Below, piece by piece: positions 8,746 to 18,331 of a DNA stretch of 64,000 nucleotides (its first letter is position 1; every line of letters starts with the position of its first letter). A program made the translations under genes and the position numbers. The notes under the pieces were generated by a model, which saw nothing but the letters and a program-made list of their open reading frames with translations, was not told the DNA's origin and did no database searches. Source of the stretch: an uncultured Alphaproteobacteria bacterium (GTDB taxonomy: Bacteria; Pseudomonadota; Alphaproteobacteria; Rhizobiales; Pleomorphomonadaceae); contig CALCDT010000156.1 in the NCBI GenBank assembly GCA_937900425.1, forward strand, positions 16,731 through 80,730, written 5' to 3'.

Positions 8746-11700
8746 GTGACCACCTTATCGGCGATCTCCTCAGGCACGACCTACGTCGCGGCATCGGCCG
8801 CCACCGTGTCCGACGCGCCGGCCGCCGGGGAGACCGCGACCGCTTTCACCGTCGAGGACGGCGAGGCGGCGGCGGGCGGATCGACGACCTTCTCGCCGTT
8901 GCTGATCTCGCTGGACGGCCTCTCGATCACGTCGTCCGACCCCGCCGCCGCCACGCTGACGACGACGCAGATCAAGGCGATGACGACGACCGCGATCGCC
9001 GCCCTCGGCCTCGAGGAGATCGCCGCCTTCTCGTCCTCGCAGATCGCCGCGCTCTCGGCGGTGCAGGTGAAGGCCCTCACCACGGAACAGATCGGCGTGC
9101 TGTCGACCAGCCAGATCGCCGGCTTCGGCAGTTCGGCGATCGCGGCCTTCACGTCGGACCAGTTCGCCGCCTTCTCCGCCGAGAACGTCGCCGCGCTGAC
9201 CCCCGCCCAGTTGCGCGGCTTCACCCAGACCCGGATCACGGGCCTGACCGAGGCGCAGTTCTCCGCCCTGCGGCCCGCCCAGATCGGCGCCCTCTCGACG
9301 ACGCAGGTGCGCTCGATCGCCACCGCCCAGGTCGCCGCGCTGTCGCTCGACCAGATCGCCGCCCTGTCGGCGACCCAGATCGGGGCGCTGACGTCGACGC
9401 AGGTGCGGGCGGTGTCCGCGGAGACCATCGCCGCGCTGACGACGACGCAGATCCGCGGCCTCAGCGCCGGCGGCGTCGCGACCCTCAACGCCGAGCAGTT
9501 CGGCGCCCTGTCGGTGACGCAGTTCGCGGCGCTGACGGCCTCTCAGGTCAAGGGCCTCTCGACGACGTCGATCGCCGCCCTCGACGAGAGCCGGATCGCC
9601 GTGCTGGCGACGACCCAGATCGCGGTGCTGAGCGACAGGCAGGTCGCCGCCCTCGGCGCCACCGGCCTCGCCGCCCTCGCCACCGAGCAGTTCCGCGCGA
9701 TCGCCCCGCTCGCCCTCGCCCGACTTCCGACGACCCAGATCGCGGCGCTCGGCACCACGCAGATCGCGGCGCTGTCGCTGCCTCAGGTCCGCGGGCTGGA
9801 GGCGACGACGCTCGACCGGCTGTCGACGACGCAGATCGCGGCGCTCGACACCGGGGCGGTCGCCTCGCTGTCGACCCGGGCGCTCGCCGGGCTTCGCTCC
9901 GACCAGGTTTCGGCGCTGTCGCAGGGGCAGTTCGCCCAGCTCTCCTCCGCCCAGATCGCCTCGCTCTCCACGGCCTCGCTCGCCGGCCTGACGCCGACCC
10001 AGATCGCGGCGCTGACGACGACGCAGTTGCGCGGCCTCACCGGCAGCGACTTCGCCGCGCTCGAGACGACGCAGATCGCCGCGCTCGGCACCGAGCAGAT
10101 CGCCGCGCTCGGACCGATGCAGCTGCGCGGCTTCACCGAGACCGGTCTCGCGACCCTCGTCGGCGACCGGCTCGCCGCCCTGACCGCGACCGCCCTCACC
10201 GGCCTCACCGCCCAGCAGTTCCGCAGCCTGACCACCGGGCAGCTCACCGACCTGACGACGACGCAGCTCAGGGCCCTGCCGGTCGGGGCGATCATCAACC
10301 TCTCCGCCGAGAAGACGCGCGCGCTCTCCACCGAGCAGGTCGCGGCGCTGACCGTCACCCAGGTGGCCGCGCTCAACGTCACCACCGTCTCCGCCTTCTC
10401 GACCGAGCAGATCGCCGCCCTCGGCTCAGCCCAGATCCGGGCCCTGACGACGAGCGCCCTCTCTGCCCTTTCGCAGGACCAGATCGGAATGATCGGCGCC
10501 GAGGCGCTGGCGACCATCAACTCGACCAGCCTCGCGGCGCTGTCAGCGACCCAGGTCAACGCCCTCTCGGTCACCGCCTTCGCCAGCCTCTCGACCCGCC
10601 AGTTCGCCGGACTGTCCCCCGGCGCCATCGGCGAGCTCGACGCCGCCCATGTCGCGGCGCTGACGTCGACGCAGCTCGCCGGCTTGACCTCCCAGCAGCT
10701 CCGGGCGATCGGCACCGCCGACCTCGCCGGTCTCTCGACGGACCAGATCGCCGCCCTCACCGCCACCGGCCTCGGCGCCCTCACCACGACCCAGGTCGGC
10801 GCCCTGGCGCCGGAGCAGGTCGCCGCCCTCTCGACCACGCAGATCCGCGGCTTCGGCGCCGCCGCCATCGCCGCCCTCACACTCGACCAGCTGGCGGTGC
10901 TCGACACCGCGCAGATCGCCGCCCTCACCACCACCCAGGCCCGGGGTCTCGGCGCCACCTCCCTCACCGCCCTGACGCCGACCCAGTTCGAGGCGCTGGC
11001 GACGACCCAGATCGCCGCCCTCTCCGGCAGCGCCGTGGCCGGCCTGTCCGAGACCCAGGTCTCCGGGTTGTCGACCACCCAGTTCGCCGCCCTCGGCACC
11101 GCGGCGATCACCGCGCTGACGACGACCCAGGTCGCGGTGCTGTCGACGGCGCAGATTTCGGCGCTGAGCGCGGCCCAGGCCCGCGCCCTCGGCGGGGCGT
11201 CGATCGAGGCACTTTCGGCGGCGCAATTCGGCGCCCTCGGCACCACCCAGCTCGCCGCGCTGGTCGGCACCCAGGCCCGCAGCCTCACGACCGCGCAGAT
11301 CCAGGGGCTCGAGGGCGAGCGGCTGACGGCTCTGACCGGCACGGCGCTCGCGGCGCTCGCCGACACCCAGGTCGCGGCACTGTCGCTCACCCAGATCGAG
11401 ACGCTGAAGACCGGCCAGATCTCGGCGCTGTCGACGACCGGCCTGCCGGGCCTCTCCGCCACCATCGTCGCCGCCCTCGACGGCACCCGCCTCGCGGCCC
11501 TGACCGCGGCCCAGGTCGGCTCGCTGGCGAGCACGCAGCTCGCCGCGCTGTCGACCGGCCAGATGGCGGGCTTCTCGACCGGGCAGCTTCGCGGCCTCAC
11601 CAGCGACCAGGCGGCCCGTCTCGCCGCGACCCAACTCACCGCGCTGTCGACGACCCAGATCGGCGGCCTCTCCACCTCCGCCCTCGCCGGACTGACGACG

Positions 11701-14700
11701 ACCACCTTCGCCGCGCTCGCCACCACCGCGCTCTCGGCGCTGTCGACGACACAGGTCCGCGCCCTGTCCGACGACCAGTTCGACGCGCTCTCCACGACCC
11801 AGCTCGCGGCTTTCTCGACCGCCCAGATCGCTTCGATCGCCCCGGCGACGCTCGCCGGCTTCACCAGCTCGACCATCACCCGCCTCGAGACCCAGCAGGT
11901 CCGGGCACTGACCGGGACGCAGCTGCGCGCCCTTCACGACACCCAGATCGCGGCGCTGTCGGCGGCGCAGATCGGCGCCCTCGGCACAGGCCAGATCGCC
12001 GGCCTCGGTGCCGAGGAGGTCGGGGCGATGACGACGACCCAGATCCTCGGCCTCACCGAGACCCAGATTGGTGCGCTGTCGGCGTCGGGCCTGCGCGGTC
12101 TCACCCGCACCGACATCGGCCTGCTCGCCGCGACCCAGCTCGCCGCGCTCTCGGGCACCGCGCTCTCCGGTCTCACCGCCACGCAGATGGGGGCTTTCTC
12201 GACCCAGCAGATCGCCGGCTTCTCGGCGACCCAGGCGGCCGGCCTTTCCAGCACCACCCTCGGCGCGCTGGCCTCGACCCAGATCGCCGCCCTGACCACG
12301 ACGGCGGTGGCGGCCCTGAAGACGGCGCAGATCGCCGGACTCACCGACGATTCGCTCGAGGCGCTGACGGCGGCCCAGCTCGCCGTCCTCACCGCGACCC
12401 AGATCGCGGCGGTGACGACGAGCGCGGTCGCCGGCCTCACCGCCACCCAGGTCGCGGGCCTCTCGACGACGCAGGTCGGCGCGCTCGGCACCGCACAGGT
12501 CGGCGCGCTCAACGCGACCCAGGCCGCCGGCTTCACGACCACCCAGATCGCCGCGCTTTCGACCCGGCAGATCGCCGCACTGCGGCCGGAGGCGGCGCCG
12601 CTGCTCGCCTCCTCGCAGGTGAACGCGATGACGGTGCCGCAATTCTCGGCGCTGACGAGTTCCGCCCTCGCCCGGCTTTCGACCACGGCGATCGCCAACC
12701 TCGACCCGGCGCTGTTCGCAACGCTCGGCGCCGGGCGGATGGCGGCGCTGGCGACGACGCAGGTGGCGAGCCTCACCACAGCACAACTCTCCGGCCTGAC
12801 GACGACGCAGGTGTCGGGCCTCGGCTCCTCGGGTGTCGCCGCCCTCGGCGCCACCGGCGTCGCCGCCCTCGACGAACGCCAGTTCGGGGCGCTCACCGCG
12901 GCCGGCGCCGCAGGCCTCTCCGCCGACGTGCTGTCCGGCCTTTCCGCCGAACGCTGGTCCGCCCTCACCGCGACCCAGATCGGCGGCCTCGCGCCGACCG
13001 CCCTCGCCGCGCTCGACCCGGCGATGATCGCCGCCCTCGGCACCCGGCAGATCGCCGGACTGACGTCGACGCAGTTCGGCACCCTCGCCCCCGCCCAGAT
13101 CGGCGCGCTCGGGACCACCGCCGTCGACGCCCTCACCGCGACCGCCCTGTCGGGCATGACGGCGACCGGCCTTTCCGCGATGTCGACGACGCAGATCGCC
13201 GTGCTCGATCCCTCGCAGATCGCCGCGATCTCGACCGAGGCGATCGCCGGCGGCGGGGCGACGCTGCTGACCGCGCTCACCGACACCCAGTTCGCCGCCC
13301 TCACCTCGCGCCAGATCGGCGGGCTGACGGGGAGCGAGATCGAGGCGCTGCCGGCCTCGCGCGTCGCCGCCCTGACCACGACCCAGGTGCGCGGCCTGAC
13401 CGCGACCGGGCTTTCCGCCTTCAGCGCCGACCAGTTCGCCGCCCTCGGCACGCGCCAGGTCGCGGCGCTGTCGACCGGCGCCGTCTCCGGCCTCACCGCG
13501 ACCGCGATCAAGGGGCTCGCGGCGACCCAGATCGAGGCGCTGTCGACCAGCCAGTTCTCCGCCATCGCGCCCGCGGCCGTCGCCGGGCTCGACGCCGCCG
13601 ACCTCGCCGCCCTGTCGACGGCGCAATGGGCGGGCCTCACCGGCGTCCAGGCCGACGCGCTGACCTCGACCCAGATCGGCGCGATCGCCACCACCCAGCT
13701 CTCCGCCTTCACCACCTCGGCGATGGCCGGCCTTTCGGCAGGCGCGGCCGGGGCACTGTCCTCCGCCCAGATCGCCGCGTTGTCGACGACGCAGGTCGCG
13801 ACCCTCTCGACCACCGCGATCACCGGCCTCGACGCCGCCCAAGTCGCGGCACTCGCGACGACCCAGGTCGCCGCGCTCACCGCCACCCAGGTCGCCTTCC
13901 TGTCGGCGACGACGGTGTCCGCGCTCGCGCAGAGCGACATCGACCGGCTGACCTCGACCCAGTTCGCCGCCCTCGCCTACGGCGCCATCGGCGCCTTCAC
14001 CGGCACCCAGCTCGCGGCGCTGACGACGACCCGGCTCGGCCAGATCCCGGCGGCGGCGATGATCGGCCTCAAGTCGACCCAGGTCGCACAGCTCGCCGCC
14101 ACCCAGATCGCGGCGCTGACGACATCCCAGATCGCCGGAATGAGCGTGGCAGGCTTCGGCGGCTTCACGGCGACCGGCGTCGCCGCCCTGACCCAGACCC
14201 AGGTCTCCGCGCTGTCGTCGACGGCGATCGGCTCGCTCACCTCCGCCGCCGTCGCCGGGCTGACGACGACCCGGCTCGCCTCGCTGTCGGCCGAGCAGTT
14301 CGCCGGCCTCGCGGCGACCGGCGTCTCCGGCCTGACCGAAACGCAGGTCGCGGGTCTGACCTCGACGCAGATCGGCCTGCTCTCGGCGAGCGCCGCGGCC
14401 GGCCTCTCCTCGGCGCAGATCGCGGCGCTGAGCGCGACGCAGTTCTCCGCCCTGTCGGCGAGCGCCATCGGCGGGCTGTCGGCGGCGACCGTCGCCTCCT
14501 TCTCGGCGGCGCAGATCGACGCCATGAGCCTCGAGCAGATCGCCGGGCTTTCGGCCGACCAGATCGGATCGCTGTCGACCGAAGCCCTCGCCGGCCTGTC
14601 GGCGGGCGACATCGCCGCCATGACCGGCACCCAGCTCGCCGGCCTCGTGCGCATGCAGCTGCGCAGCCTGTCGGCCGCCCAGATGGCGGCCCTGACCCAG

Positions 14701-15048
14701 ACCCAGATCGCCGCCCTGACTCCGACCCAGATCTCCAACCTGACGACCACCGAGATGAGCGGCCTCGCGGCGACCCAGTTCGCGGCGCTGACGTCCTCGC
14801 AGATCGCGGCACTGACGGTGACGCAGCTCAACGGCCTCACGCAGACCCAGATCGGTTCGCTCGGCGACCGCCAGCTCGCAGGCCTCACCACCACCCAGAT
14901 CCCCGGCCTCGGCCTCGACGCGATCTCGTGGCTGACGCCGCGGATGATCGAGGCGCTCGACGCCGCCCAGATCTCCGCCTTCTCCGACTATCAGATCGCC
15001 AGCATGACCGACGAACAGGTCGCGGCGATGCAGGTCGCAGTCAGCTGA
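8746..15048 (+). CDS. Giant octapeptide-repeat protein, Ala/Leu/Thr/Ser/Gln-rich
   Basis: About 2100 residues from a GTG at 8746 (2144 if the GTG at 8614 is used). A low-complexity N-terminus of about 70 residues leads into tandem octapeptides with consensus [AG]-[LF]-[ST]-x-x-Q-[IVF]-[AGR], which run to seven residues before the end. There are no cysteines, no clear signal peptide, no RTX-type nonapeptides and no anchor motif. The S/T-x-x-Q pattern resembles a helix capping box, so a short-helix solenoid is conceivable; a beta-solenoid cannot be excluded. Proteins of this style occur as unnamed large repeat proteins in alphaproteobacteria, often presumed to be surface proteins. The SPINDLY-type glycosyltransferase gene downstream suggests O-glycosylation. 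Secretion route and function are unknown. Confidence 0.8.
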   Translation: MTTLSAISSGTTYVAASAATVSDAPAAGETATAFTVEDGEAAAGGSTTFSPLLISLDGLSITSSDPAAATLTTTQIKAMTTTAIAALGLEEIAAFSSSQIAALSAVQVKALTTEQIGVLSTSQIAGFGSSAIAAFTSDQFAAFSAENVAALTPAQLRGFTQTRITGLTEAQFSALRPAQIGALSTTQVRSIATAQVAALSLDQIAALSATQIGALTSTQVRAVSAETIAALTTTQIRGLSAGGVATLNAEQFGALSVTQFAALTASQVKGLSTTSIAALDESRIAVLATTQIAVLSDRQVAALGATGLAALATEQFRAIAPLALARLPTTQIAALGTTQIAALSLPQVRGLEATTLDRLSTTQIAALDTGAVASLSTRALAGLRSDQVSALSQGQFAQLSSAQIASLSTASLAGLTPTQIAALTTTQLRGLTGSDFAALETTQIAALGTEQIAALGPMQLRGFTETGLATLVGDRLAALTATALTGLTAQQFRSLTTGQLTDLTTTQLRALPVGAIINLSAEKTRALSTEQVAALTVTQVAALNVTTVSAFSTEQIAALGSAQIRALTTSALSALSQDQIGMIGAEALATINSTSLAALSATQVNALSVTAFASLSTRQFAGLSPGAIGELDAAHVAALTSTQLAGLTSQQLRAIGTADLAGLSTDQIAALTATGLGALTTTQVGALAPEQVAALSTTQIRGFGAAAIAALTLDQLAVLDTAQIAALTTTQARGLGATSLTALTPTQFEALATTQIAALSGSAVAGLSETQVSGLSTTQFAALGTAAITALTTTQVAVLSTAQISALSAAQARALGGASIEALSAAQFGALGTTQLAALVGTQARSLTTAQIQGLEGERLTALTGTALAALADTQVAALSLTQIETLKTGQISALSTTGLPGLSATIVAALDGTRLAALTAAQVGSLASTQLAALSTGQMAGFSTGQLRGLTSDQAARLAATQLTALSTTQIGGLSTSALAGLTTTTFAALATTALSALSTTQVRALSDDQFDALSTTQLAAFSTAQIASIAPATLAGFTSSTITRLETQQVRALTGTQLRALHDTQIAALSAAQIGALGTGQIAGLGAEEVGAMTTTQILGLTETQIGALSASGLRGLTRTDIGLLAATQLAALSGTALSGLTATQMGAFSTQQIAGFSATQAAGLSSTTLGALASTQIAALTTTAVAALKTAQIAGLTDDSLEALTAAQLAVLTATQIAAVTTSAVAGLTATQVAGLSTTQVGALGTAQVGALNATQAAGFTTTQIAALSTRQIAALRPEAAPLLASSQVNAMTVPQFSALTSSALARLSTTAIANLDPALFATLGAGRMAALATTQVASLTTAQLSGLTTTQVSGLGSSGVAALGATGVAALDERQFGALTAAGAAGLSADVLSGLSAERWSALTATQIGGLAPTALAALDPAMIAALGTRQIAGLTSTQFGTLAPAQIGALGTTAVDALTATALSGMTATGLSAMSTTQIAVLDPSQIAAISTEAIAGGGATLLTALTDTQFAALTSRQIGGLTGSEIEALPASRVAALTTTQVRGLTATGLSAFSADQFAALGTRQVAALSTGAVSGLTATAIKGLAATQIEALSTSQFSAIAPAAVAGLDAADLAALSTAQWAGLTGVQADALTSTQIGAIATTQLSAFTTSAMAGLSAGAAGALSSAQIAALSTTQVATLSTTAITGLDAAQVAALATTQVAALTATQVAFLSATTVSALAQSDIDRLTSTQFAALAYGAIGAFTGTQLAALTTTRLGQIPAAAMIGLKSTQVAQLAATQIAALTTSQIAGMSVAGFGGFTATGVAALTQTQVSALSSTAIGSLTSAAVAGLTTTRLASLSAEQFAGLAATGVSGLTETQVAGLTSTQIGLLSASAAAGLSSAQIAALSATQFSALSASAIGGLSAATVASFSAAQIDAMSLEQIAGLSADQIGSLSTEALAGLSAGDIAAMTGTQLAGLVRMQLRSLSAAQMAALTQTQIAALTPTQISNLTTTEMSGLAATQFAALTSSQIAALTVTQLNGLTQTQIGSLGDRQLAGLTTTQIPGLGLDAISWLTPRMIEALDAAQISAFSDYQIASMTDEQVAAMQVAVS
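8953..15024 (+). repeat. 253 tandem 24-bp units encoding octapeptides
   Basis: From TLTTTQIK to SMTDEQVA the span is exactly 6072 bases, that is 253 units of 24 bases. The Leu/Phe, Ser/Thr and Gln positions stay in register throughout every part I spot-checked. Individual units differ in sequence (for example ALSTTQIA, GLTPTQIA, ALGTEQIA), so this is old, diverged amplification rather than a recent tandem duplication. The periodicity keeps two other frames open over thousands of bases; those are shadows. Confidence 0.9.
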
Positions 15049-15058
15049 GAGCGTCGGC

Positions 15059-15085
15059 CGCCCCCGTGAGCGGACCACGGGGGCG
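15059..15085 (+). terminator. Strong hairpin after the octapeptide-repeat gene
   Basis: A perfect 10-base-pair stem, CGCCCCCGTG with CACGGGGGCG, around a 7-base loop, starting 11 bases after the repeat-gene stop. It has no T-run, so it may be a weak terminator, an mRNA 3'-end stabiliser, or an attenuator before the glycosyltransferase gene. Confidence 0.55.
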
Positions 15086-15211
15086 GGAACGGCCGCCGGT
15101 GTGGACCGACGGGTCGCCGTCGCGGTCAAACCGCTTGCACCGCGGCGGCGGCGGCGGCAGCGTCGGTGCGGGACGAATCGTGCTTCTAAGACAGGCGGCG
15201 AGCGAGGCGAC

Positions 15212-17188
15212 ATGGCGGGGCAGACGGCCGAGGGCGGGCTCGGCATCTTCGAACTGATCCGGGCCGCCGAGACGCTGAAGGCGAGCGGCGAGCACGCCGC
15301 CGCCGAGATGCTCTATGCCGGCTGGGTCCGCGGCAATCCGGACGATCCGCTGCTCTACGCCGTGCTGTTCAACGAGGCGGTGCTGCTGTCGGAGAGCGGC
15401 AAGCTGACGGCGGCGCGCGAATGCCTCGAGCGCACGCTGGCACTCAAGCCCGACTTCCTGCCGGCCCGCATCAACCTCGGCCGCACGCTCGAACAGCTCG
15501 GCGACGTCGGCGCCGCGGTGCTGGCCTGGTCGGAGGTGCTGACGCGTACGGCCGCGGTCAACGGCTCGGCGATCACCTGCAAGACCACCGCGCTCAACCA
15601 GATCGCCCGCAGCCTCGAGAACGCCGGCCAGGACGCCCCGGCCGAGGACATGCTGCGCCAGAGCCTCGAGCTCGACCCGCGCCAGCGGGAGGTCGTGCAG
15701 CACCTCGTCGCCCTGCGCCAGCGCCAGTGCGAATGGCCGGTGACCCAGCCGTTCGACCGGGTCGAACGCCGGCTGCTGGTCGAGGCGATGTCGCCACTGT
15801 CCGCCGCCGCCTACAGCGACGATCCGCTGTGGCAGCTCGGCCTCGCCCACGACTACGCGGTGAAGGACGTCGGCCTGCCGGCGGCGCCGATGACGTCCTG
15901 GCCGCGGGCGATGGCGGGCGGCGGGCCGCTCAGGATCGGCTATCTCTCCTCCGACCTGCGCGAGCACGCCGTCGGCCACCTGATGGCCGAGGTCTTCGCC
16001 CTGCACGACCGCGCCGCCGTCGAGGTCCACGCCTACTATTGCGGCCCGCGGTCGGGCGATCCGATGCACGCGGCCTACCGCGCCGACGCCGACCGCTGGA
16101 CCGACGTCTCCGGCCTCGACGACGACGCCGCGGCCAGGGCGATCGCCGCCGACGGCGTCCAGATCCTGGTCGACGTCAACGGCTACACCCGCGACGGCCG
16201 CACCCGGCTCGTCGCCCGGCGCCCGGCGCCGGTGATCGTCAACTGGCTCGGCTTCCCCGGCACCATGGCGAGCCCCCATCACCACTACATCGTCGCCGAC
16301 GAGATCATCATTCCGCCGGACCACGAACGCTTCTATACCGAGGCGGTGGTGCGCCTCGCCTGCTACCAGCCGAACAACCGCCGCCGGATCGTCGCCGACC
16401 GGACCTGGACCCGGGCCGAGCTGGGCCTGCCCGACGAGGGCACGGTGTTCTGCTGCTTCAACGGCAGCCACAAGATCACCGCCTTCACCTTCGACCGCTG
16501 GCTCGCCATCCTGCGCCGGGTGCCCGGCAGCGTGCTGTGGCTGCTCGGCGGCGGCGAGGAGACCGACGGGCGGCTGCGCGGCCGGGCCGAGGCGGCGGGG
16601 ATCGCCCCGGACCGGCTGGTCTTCGCCGGCAAGATGAGCAATCCCGAGCATCTGTCGCGCTACGCCGCCGCCGACCTCTTCCTCGACACGACGCCCTACG
16701 GCGCCCACACCACCGCCTCAGACGCGCTGTGGACGGGCGTGCCGGTGCTGACCTGGCCGGGTCGCTGCTTCGCCTCGCGGGTCTGCGCCTCGCTGGTCAC
16801 CGCGGCGGGGATCGGCGACCTCGTCTGCCGGTCGGCCGAGGACTATGTGGAACGCGCCGTCCGCCTCGGCGGGGACCGCGCCGCCCTCGCCGATCTCAAG
16901 GCCCGGCTGGCGGCGGGGCGCGACGGCTGCACCCTGTTCGACACGCCCGGCCTCGTCCGCGGCCTCGAGGCGGCGTACCGCCGAATGTGGGACGCATGCA
17001 TGTCCGGCACCCTGCCGCGGCCCGATCTCACCGGCCTCGACGTGATCCACGACCTCGGCTGCGCCATCGACCACGAGGCGGAGGAGCGGCAGGCCCGCGC
17101 CGGCTGGTCCACCGACTGGCGCGAACGCCTCGCCGCCCGCGACCTCGCCCGCCCGGTCCCCCCGCGCCTGTTCGGCCTTGCGGGCTGA
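15212..17188 (+). CDS. SPINDLY/OGT-type O-linked glycosyltransferase (GT41) with TPR N-terminus
   Basis: A 658-residue protein. Residues about 15-190 form TPR-like helical repeats with alternating small and large residues (for example AARECLERTLALKPD). The rest is the two-lobed GT41 catalytic region: LRIGYLSSDLREHAVGH near 245, the DxNGYTRDGR segment, NWLGFPGTM, FNGSHKITAFTFDRW, and the donor-site stretch YGAHTTASDALWTGVPVLTW. The family transfers GlcNAc or related sugars from UDP donors to Ser/Thr of proteins. The start at 15212 follows GCGAGGCGAC and precedes the TPRs; upstream in-frame sequence is Arg-rich and unlikely. It follows the Ser/Thr-rich octapeptide gene on the same strand, which I infer is its substrate. 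Confidence 0.88.
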   Translation: MAGQTAEGGLGIFELIRAAETLKASGEHAAAEMLYAGWVRGNPDDPLLYAVLFNEAVLLSESGKLTAARECLERTLALKPDFLPARINLGRTLEQLGDVGAAVLAWSEVLTRTAAVNGSAITCKTTALNQIARSLENAGQDAPAEDMLRQSLELDPRQREVVQHLVALRQRQCEWPVTQPFDRVERRLLVEAMSPLSAAAYSDDPLWQLGLAHDYAVKDVGLPAAPMTSWPRAMAGGGPLRIGYLSSDLREHAVGHLMAEVFALHDRAAVEVHAYYCGPRSGDPMHAAYRADADRWTDVSGLDDDAAARAIAADGVQILVDVNGYTRDGRTRLVARRPAPVIVNWLGFPGTMASPHHHYIVADEIIIPPDHERFYTEAVVRLACYQPNNRRRIVADRTWTRAELGLPDEGTVFCCFNGSHKITAFTFDRWLAILRRVPGSVLWLLGGGEETDGRLRGRAEAAGIAPDRLVFAGKMSNPEHLSRYAAADLFLDTTPYGAHTTASDALWTGVPVLTWPGRCFASRVCASLVTAAGIGDLVCRSAEDYVERAVRLGGDRAALADLKARLAAGRDGCTLFDTPGLVRGLEAAYRRMWDACMSGTLPRPDLTGLDVIHDLGCAIDHEAEERQARAGWSTDWRERLAARDLARPVPPRLFGLAG

Positions 17189-17446
17189 ACGGGGCGACGG
17201 AGCCGGCGACCGTCGGTGCCGGGCATCGGCGTCAGGATCCGGCCGCGCAACAGCAAGGCGGCGGTGAGGCCCGCGCGGGCGCGGGGGCCGACGGCGAGCG
17301 ACCTCGACAGCGGCCGCCAGTCGAGCGTGCCGGCCGTCCCCGGACGGATCTGGTCGAGCGCGCCGCGGTCGACGATCGGCAGGGCCGTGCTCGGGGCGGT
17401 GAGGAAGGAGCCTCTCTCGGCGACCGCCGCGACTTCGGCGTCCGCC
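17189..17446. other. Short gene-free stretch between glycosyltransferase and ABC ATPase
   Basis: A 258-base convergent gap. One reverse frame is open through it and has a less arginine-biased stretch, but it runs into the glycosyltransferase gene without a stop or ribosome site, so I do not call a gene. Confidence 0.4.
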
Positions 17447-18331
17447 TCAGGGCGCTGTTCCGACCCAACCCGGAGAGGTCGCCGGCGCACCGCTGCCCGT
17501 CGGCTGCGGGTCGACGGATCGCCCGTCCGCCGCTTCGGCGATCCGGCGGCGGCCGATCGGCAGCATCATCGGGCGAGCGGACACCGGGTCGGTGACGACG
17601 CGGCTCTCGAGGCCGAAGACCGCCCGGACGTTGCCTTCCGTCAGCACCTCGTCCGGCCGGCCGCGGACGTGGAGCCTGCCCCCGGCCATGGCGACGAGGT
17701 GGTCGGCATAGCGCGCCGCGAGGTTGAGGTCGTGGAGCACCATGACGACGGTGGTGCCGCGGGTCTCGTTGAGATCGGTCAGAAGGTCCAGCACCTCGAT
17801 CTGGTGGGCGATGTCGAGGAAGGTGGTCGGCTCGTCGAGCAGCAGGATGCCGGTCTCCTGCGCCAGCGCCATCGCGATCCAGACCCGCTGGCGCTGGCCG
17901 CCGGAAAGTTCGTCGACCGGCCGTTCCGCCAGATCCGTGGTCCGCGTCGCCGTCAGCGCAGCGGCGACGGCCTCGTCGTCGCGCCGGGTCCAGCGCGAGA
18001 ACAGACCCTGGTGGGGATGGCGGCCGCGGCTGACGAGATCGGCGACCGTGATGCCCTCCGGCGCGATCGGCGCCTGCGGCAGCAACCCCATCACCCGGGC
18101 GAGATCGCGCGAGGGCATGTGGTGGATGGCCTTGCCGTCGAGCAGCACCTCGCCGCGGCGCGGGGCGATCAGCCGGGACATCGCCCTGAGCAGCGTGGAC
18201 TTGCCGCAGGCGTTGGCGCCGACGATGGCCGTGACTTCACCGGTCGGAACGACGAGGTCGAGCCCGGAGAGCACGTCGGTGTCGCCGTAGCCGGCGCAAA
18301 GCCCGGTGACGGTGAGGGAATGGCGGGTCAT
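17447..18331 (-). CDS. Iron-siderophore ABC transporter ATPase (FepC type)
   Basis: A 294-residue ABC ATPase that powers siderophore import through the two permeases encoded just upstream. Walker A is GANACGKST, a variant common in FepC/FhuC proteins. The signature is LSGGQRQR, Walker B is ILLLDEPTTFLD and the switch His is in VLHDLN. The core ends near residue 255; the last 35 residues are proline/glycine-rich and dispensable-looking. It is the last gene of a four-gene operon: its ATG region overlaps the stop of the permease gene by 4 bases. The substrate is probably a ferric siderophore, given the TonB receptor across the divergent promoter. Confidence 0.93.
   Translation of the reverse strand: MTRHSLTVTGLCAGYGDTDVLSGLDLVVPTGEVTAIVGANACGKSTLLRAMSRLIAPRRGEVLLDGKAIHHMPSRDLARVMGLLPQAPIAPEGITVADLVSRGRHPHQGLFSRWTRRDDEAVAAALTATRTTDLAERPVDELSGGQRQRVWIAMALAQETGILLLDEPTTFLDIAHQIEVLDLLTDLNETRGTTVVMVLHDLNLAARYADHLVAMAGGRLHVRGRPDEVLTEGNVRAVFGLESRVVTDPVSARPMMLPIGRRRIAEAADGRSVDPQPTGSGAPATSPGWVGTAP

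Noticed and set aside
8679..15257. A 2192-residue open frame overlapping the octapeptide gene in another phase, and reverse frames of up to 1567 residues opposite it
   Set aside because: They are Arg/Asp/Pro-rich shadows kept open by the 24-base periodicity; only the frame beginning ALSTTQIA-type units has a protein-like hydrophobic pattern.
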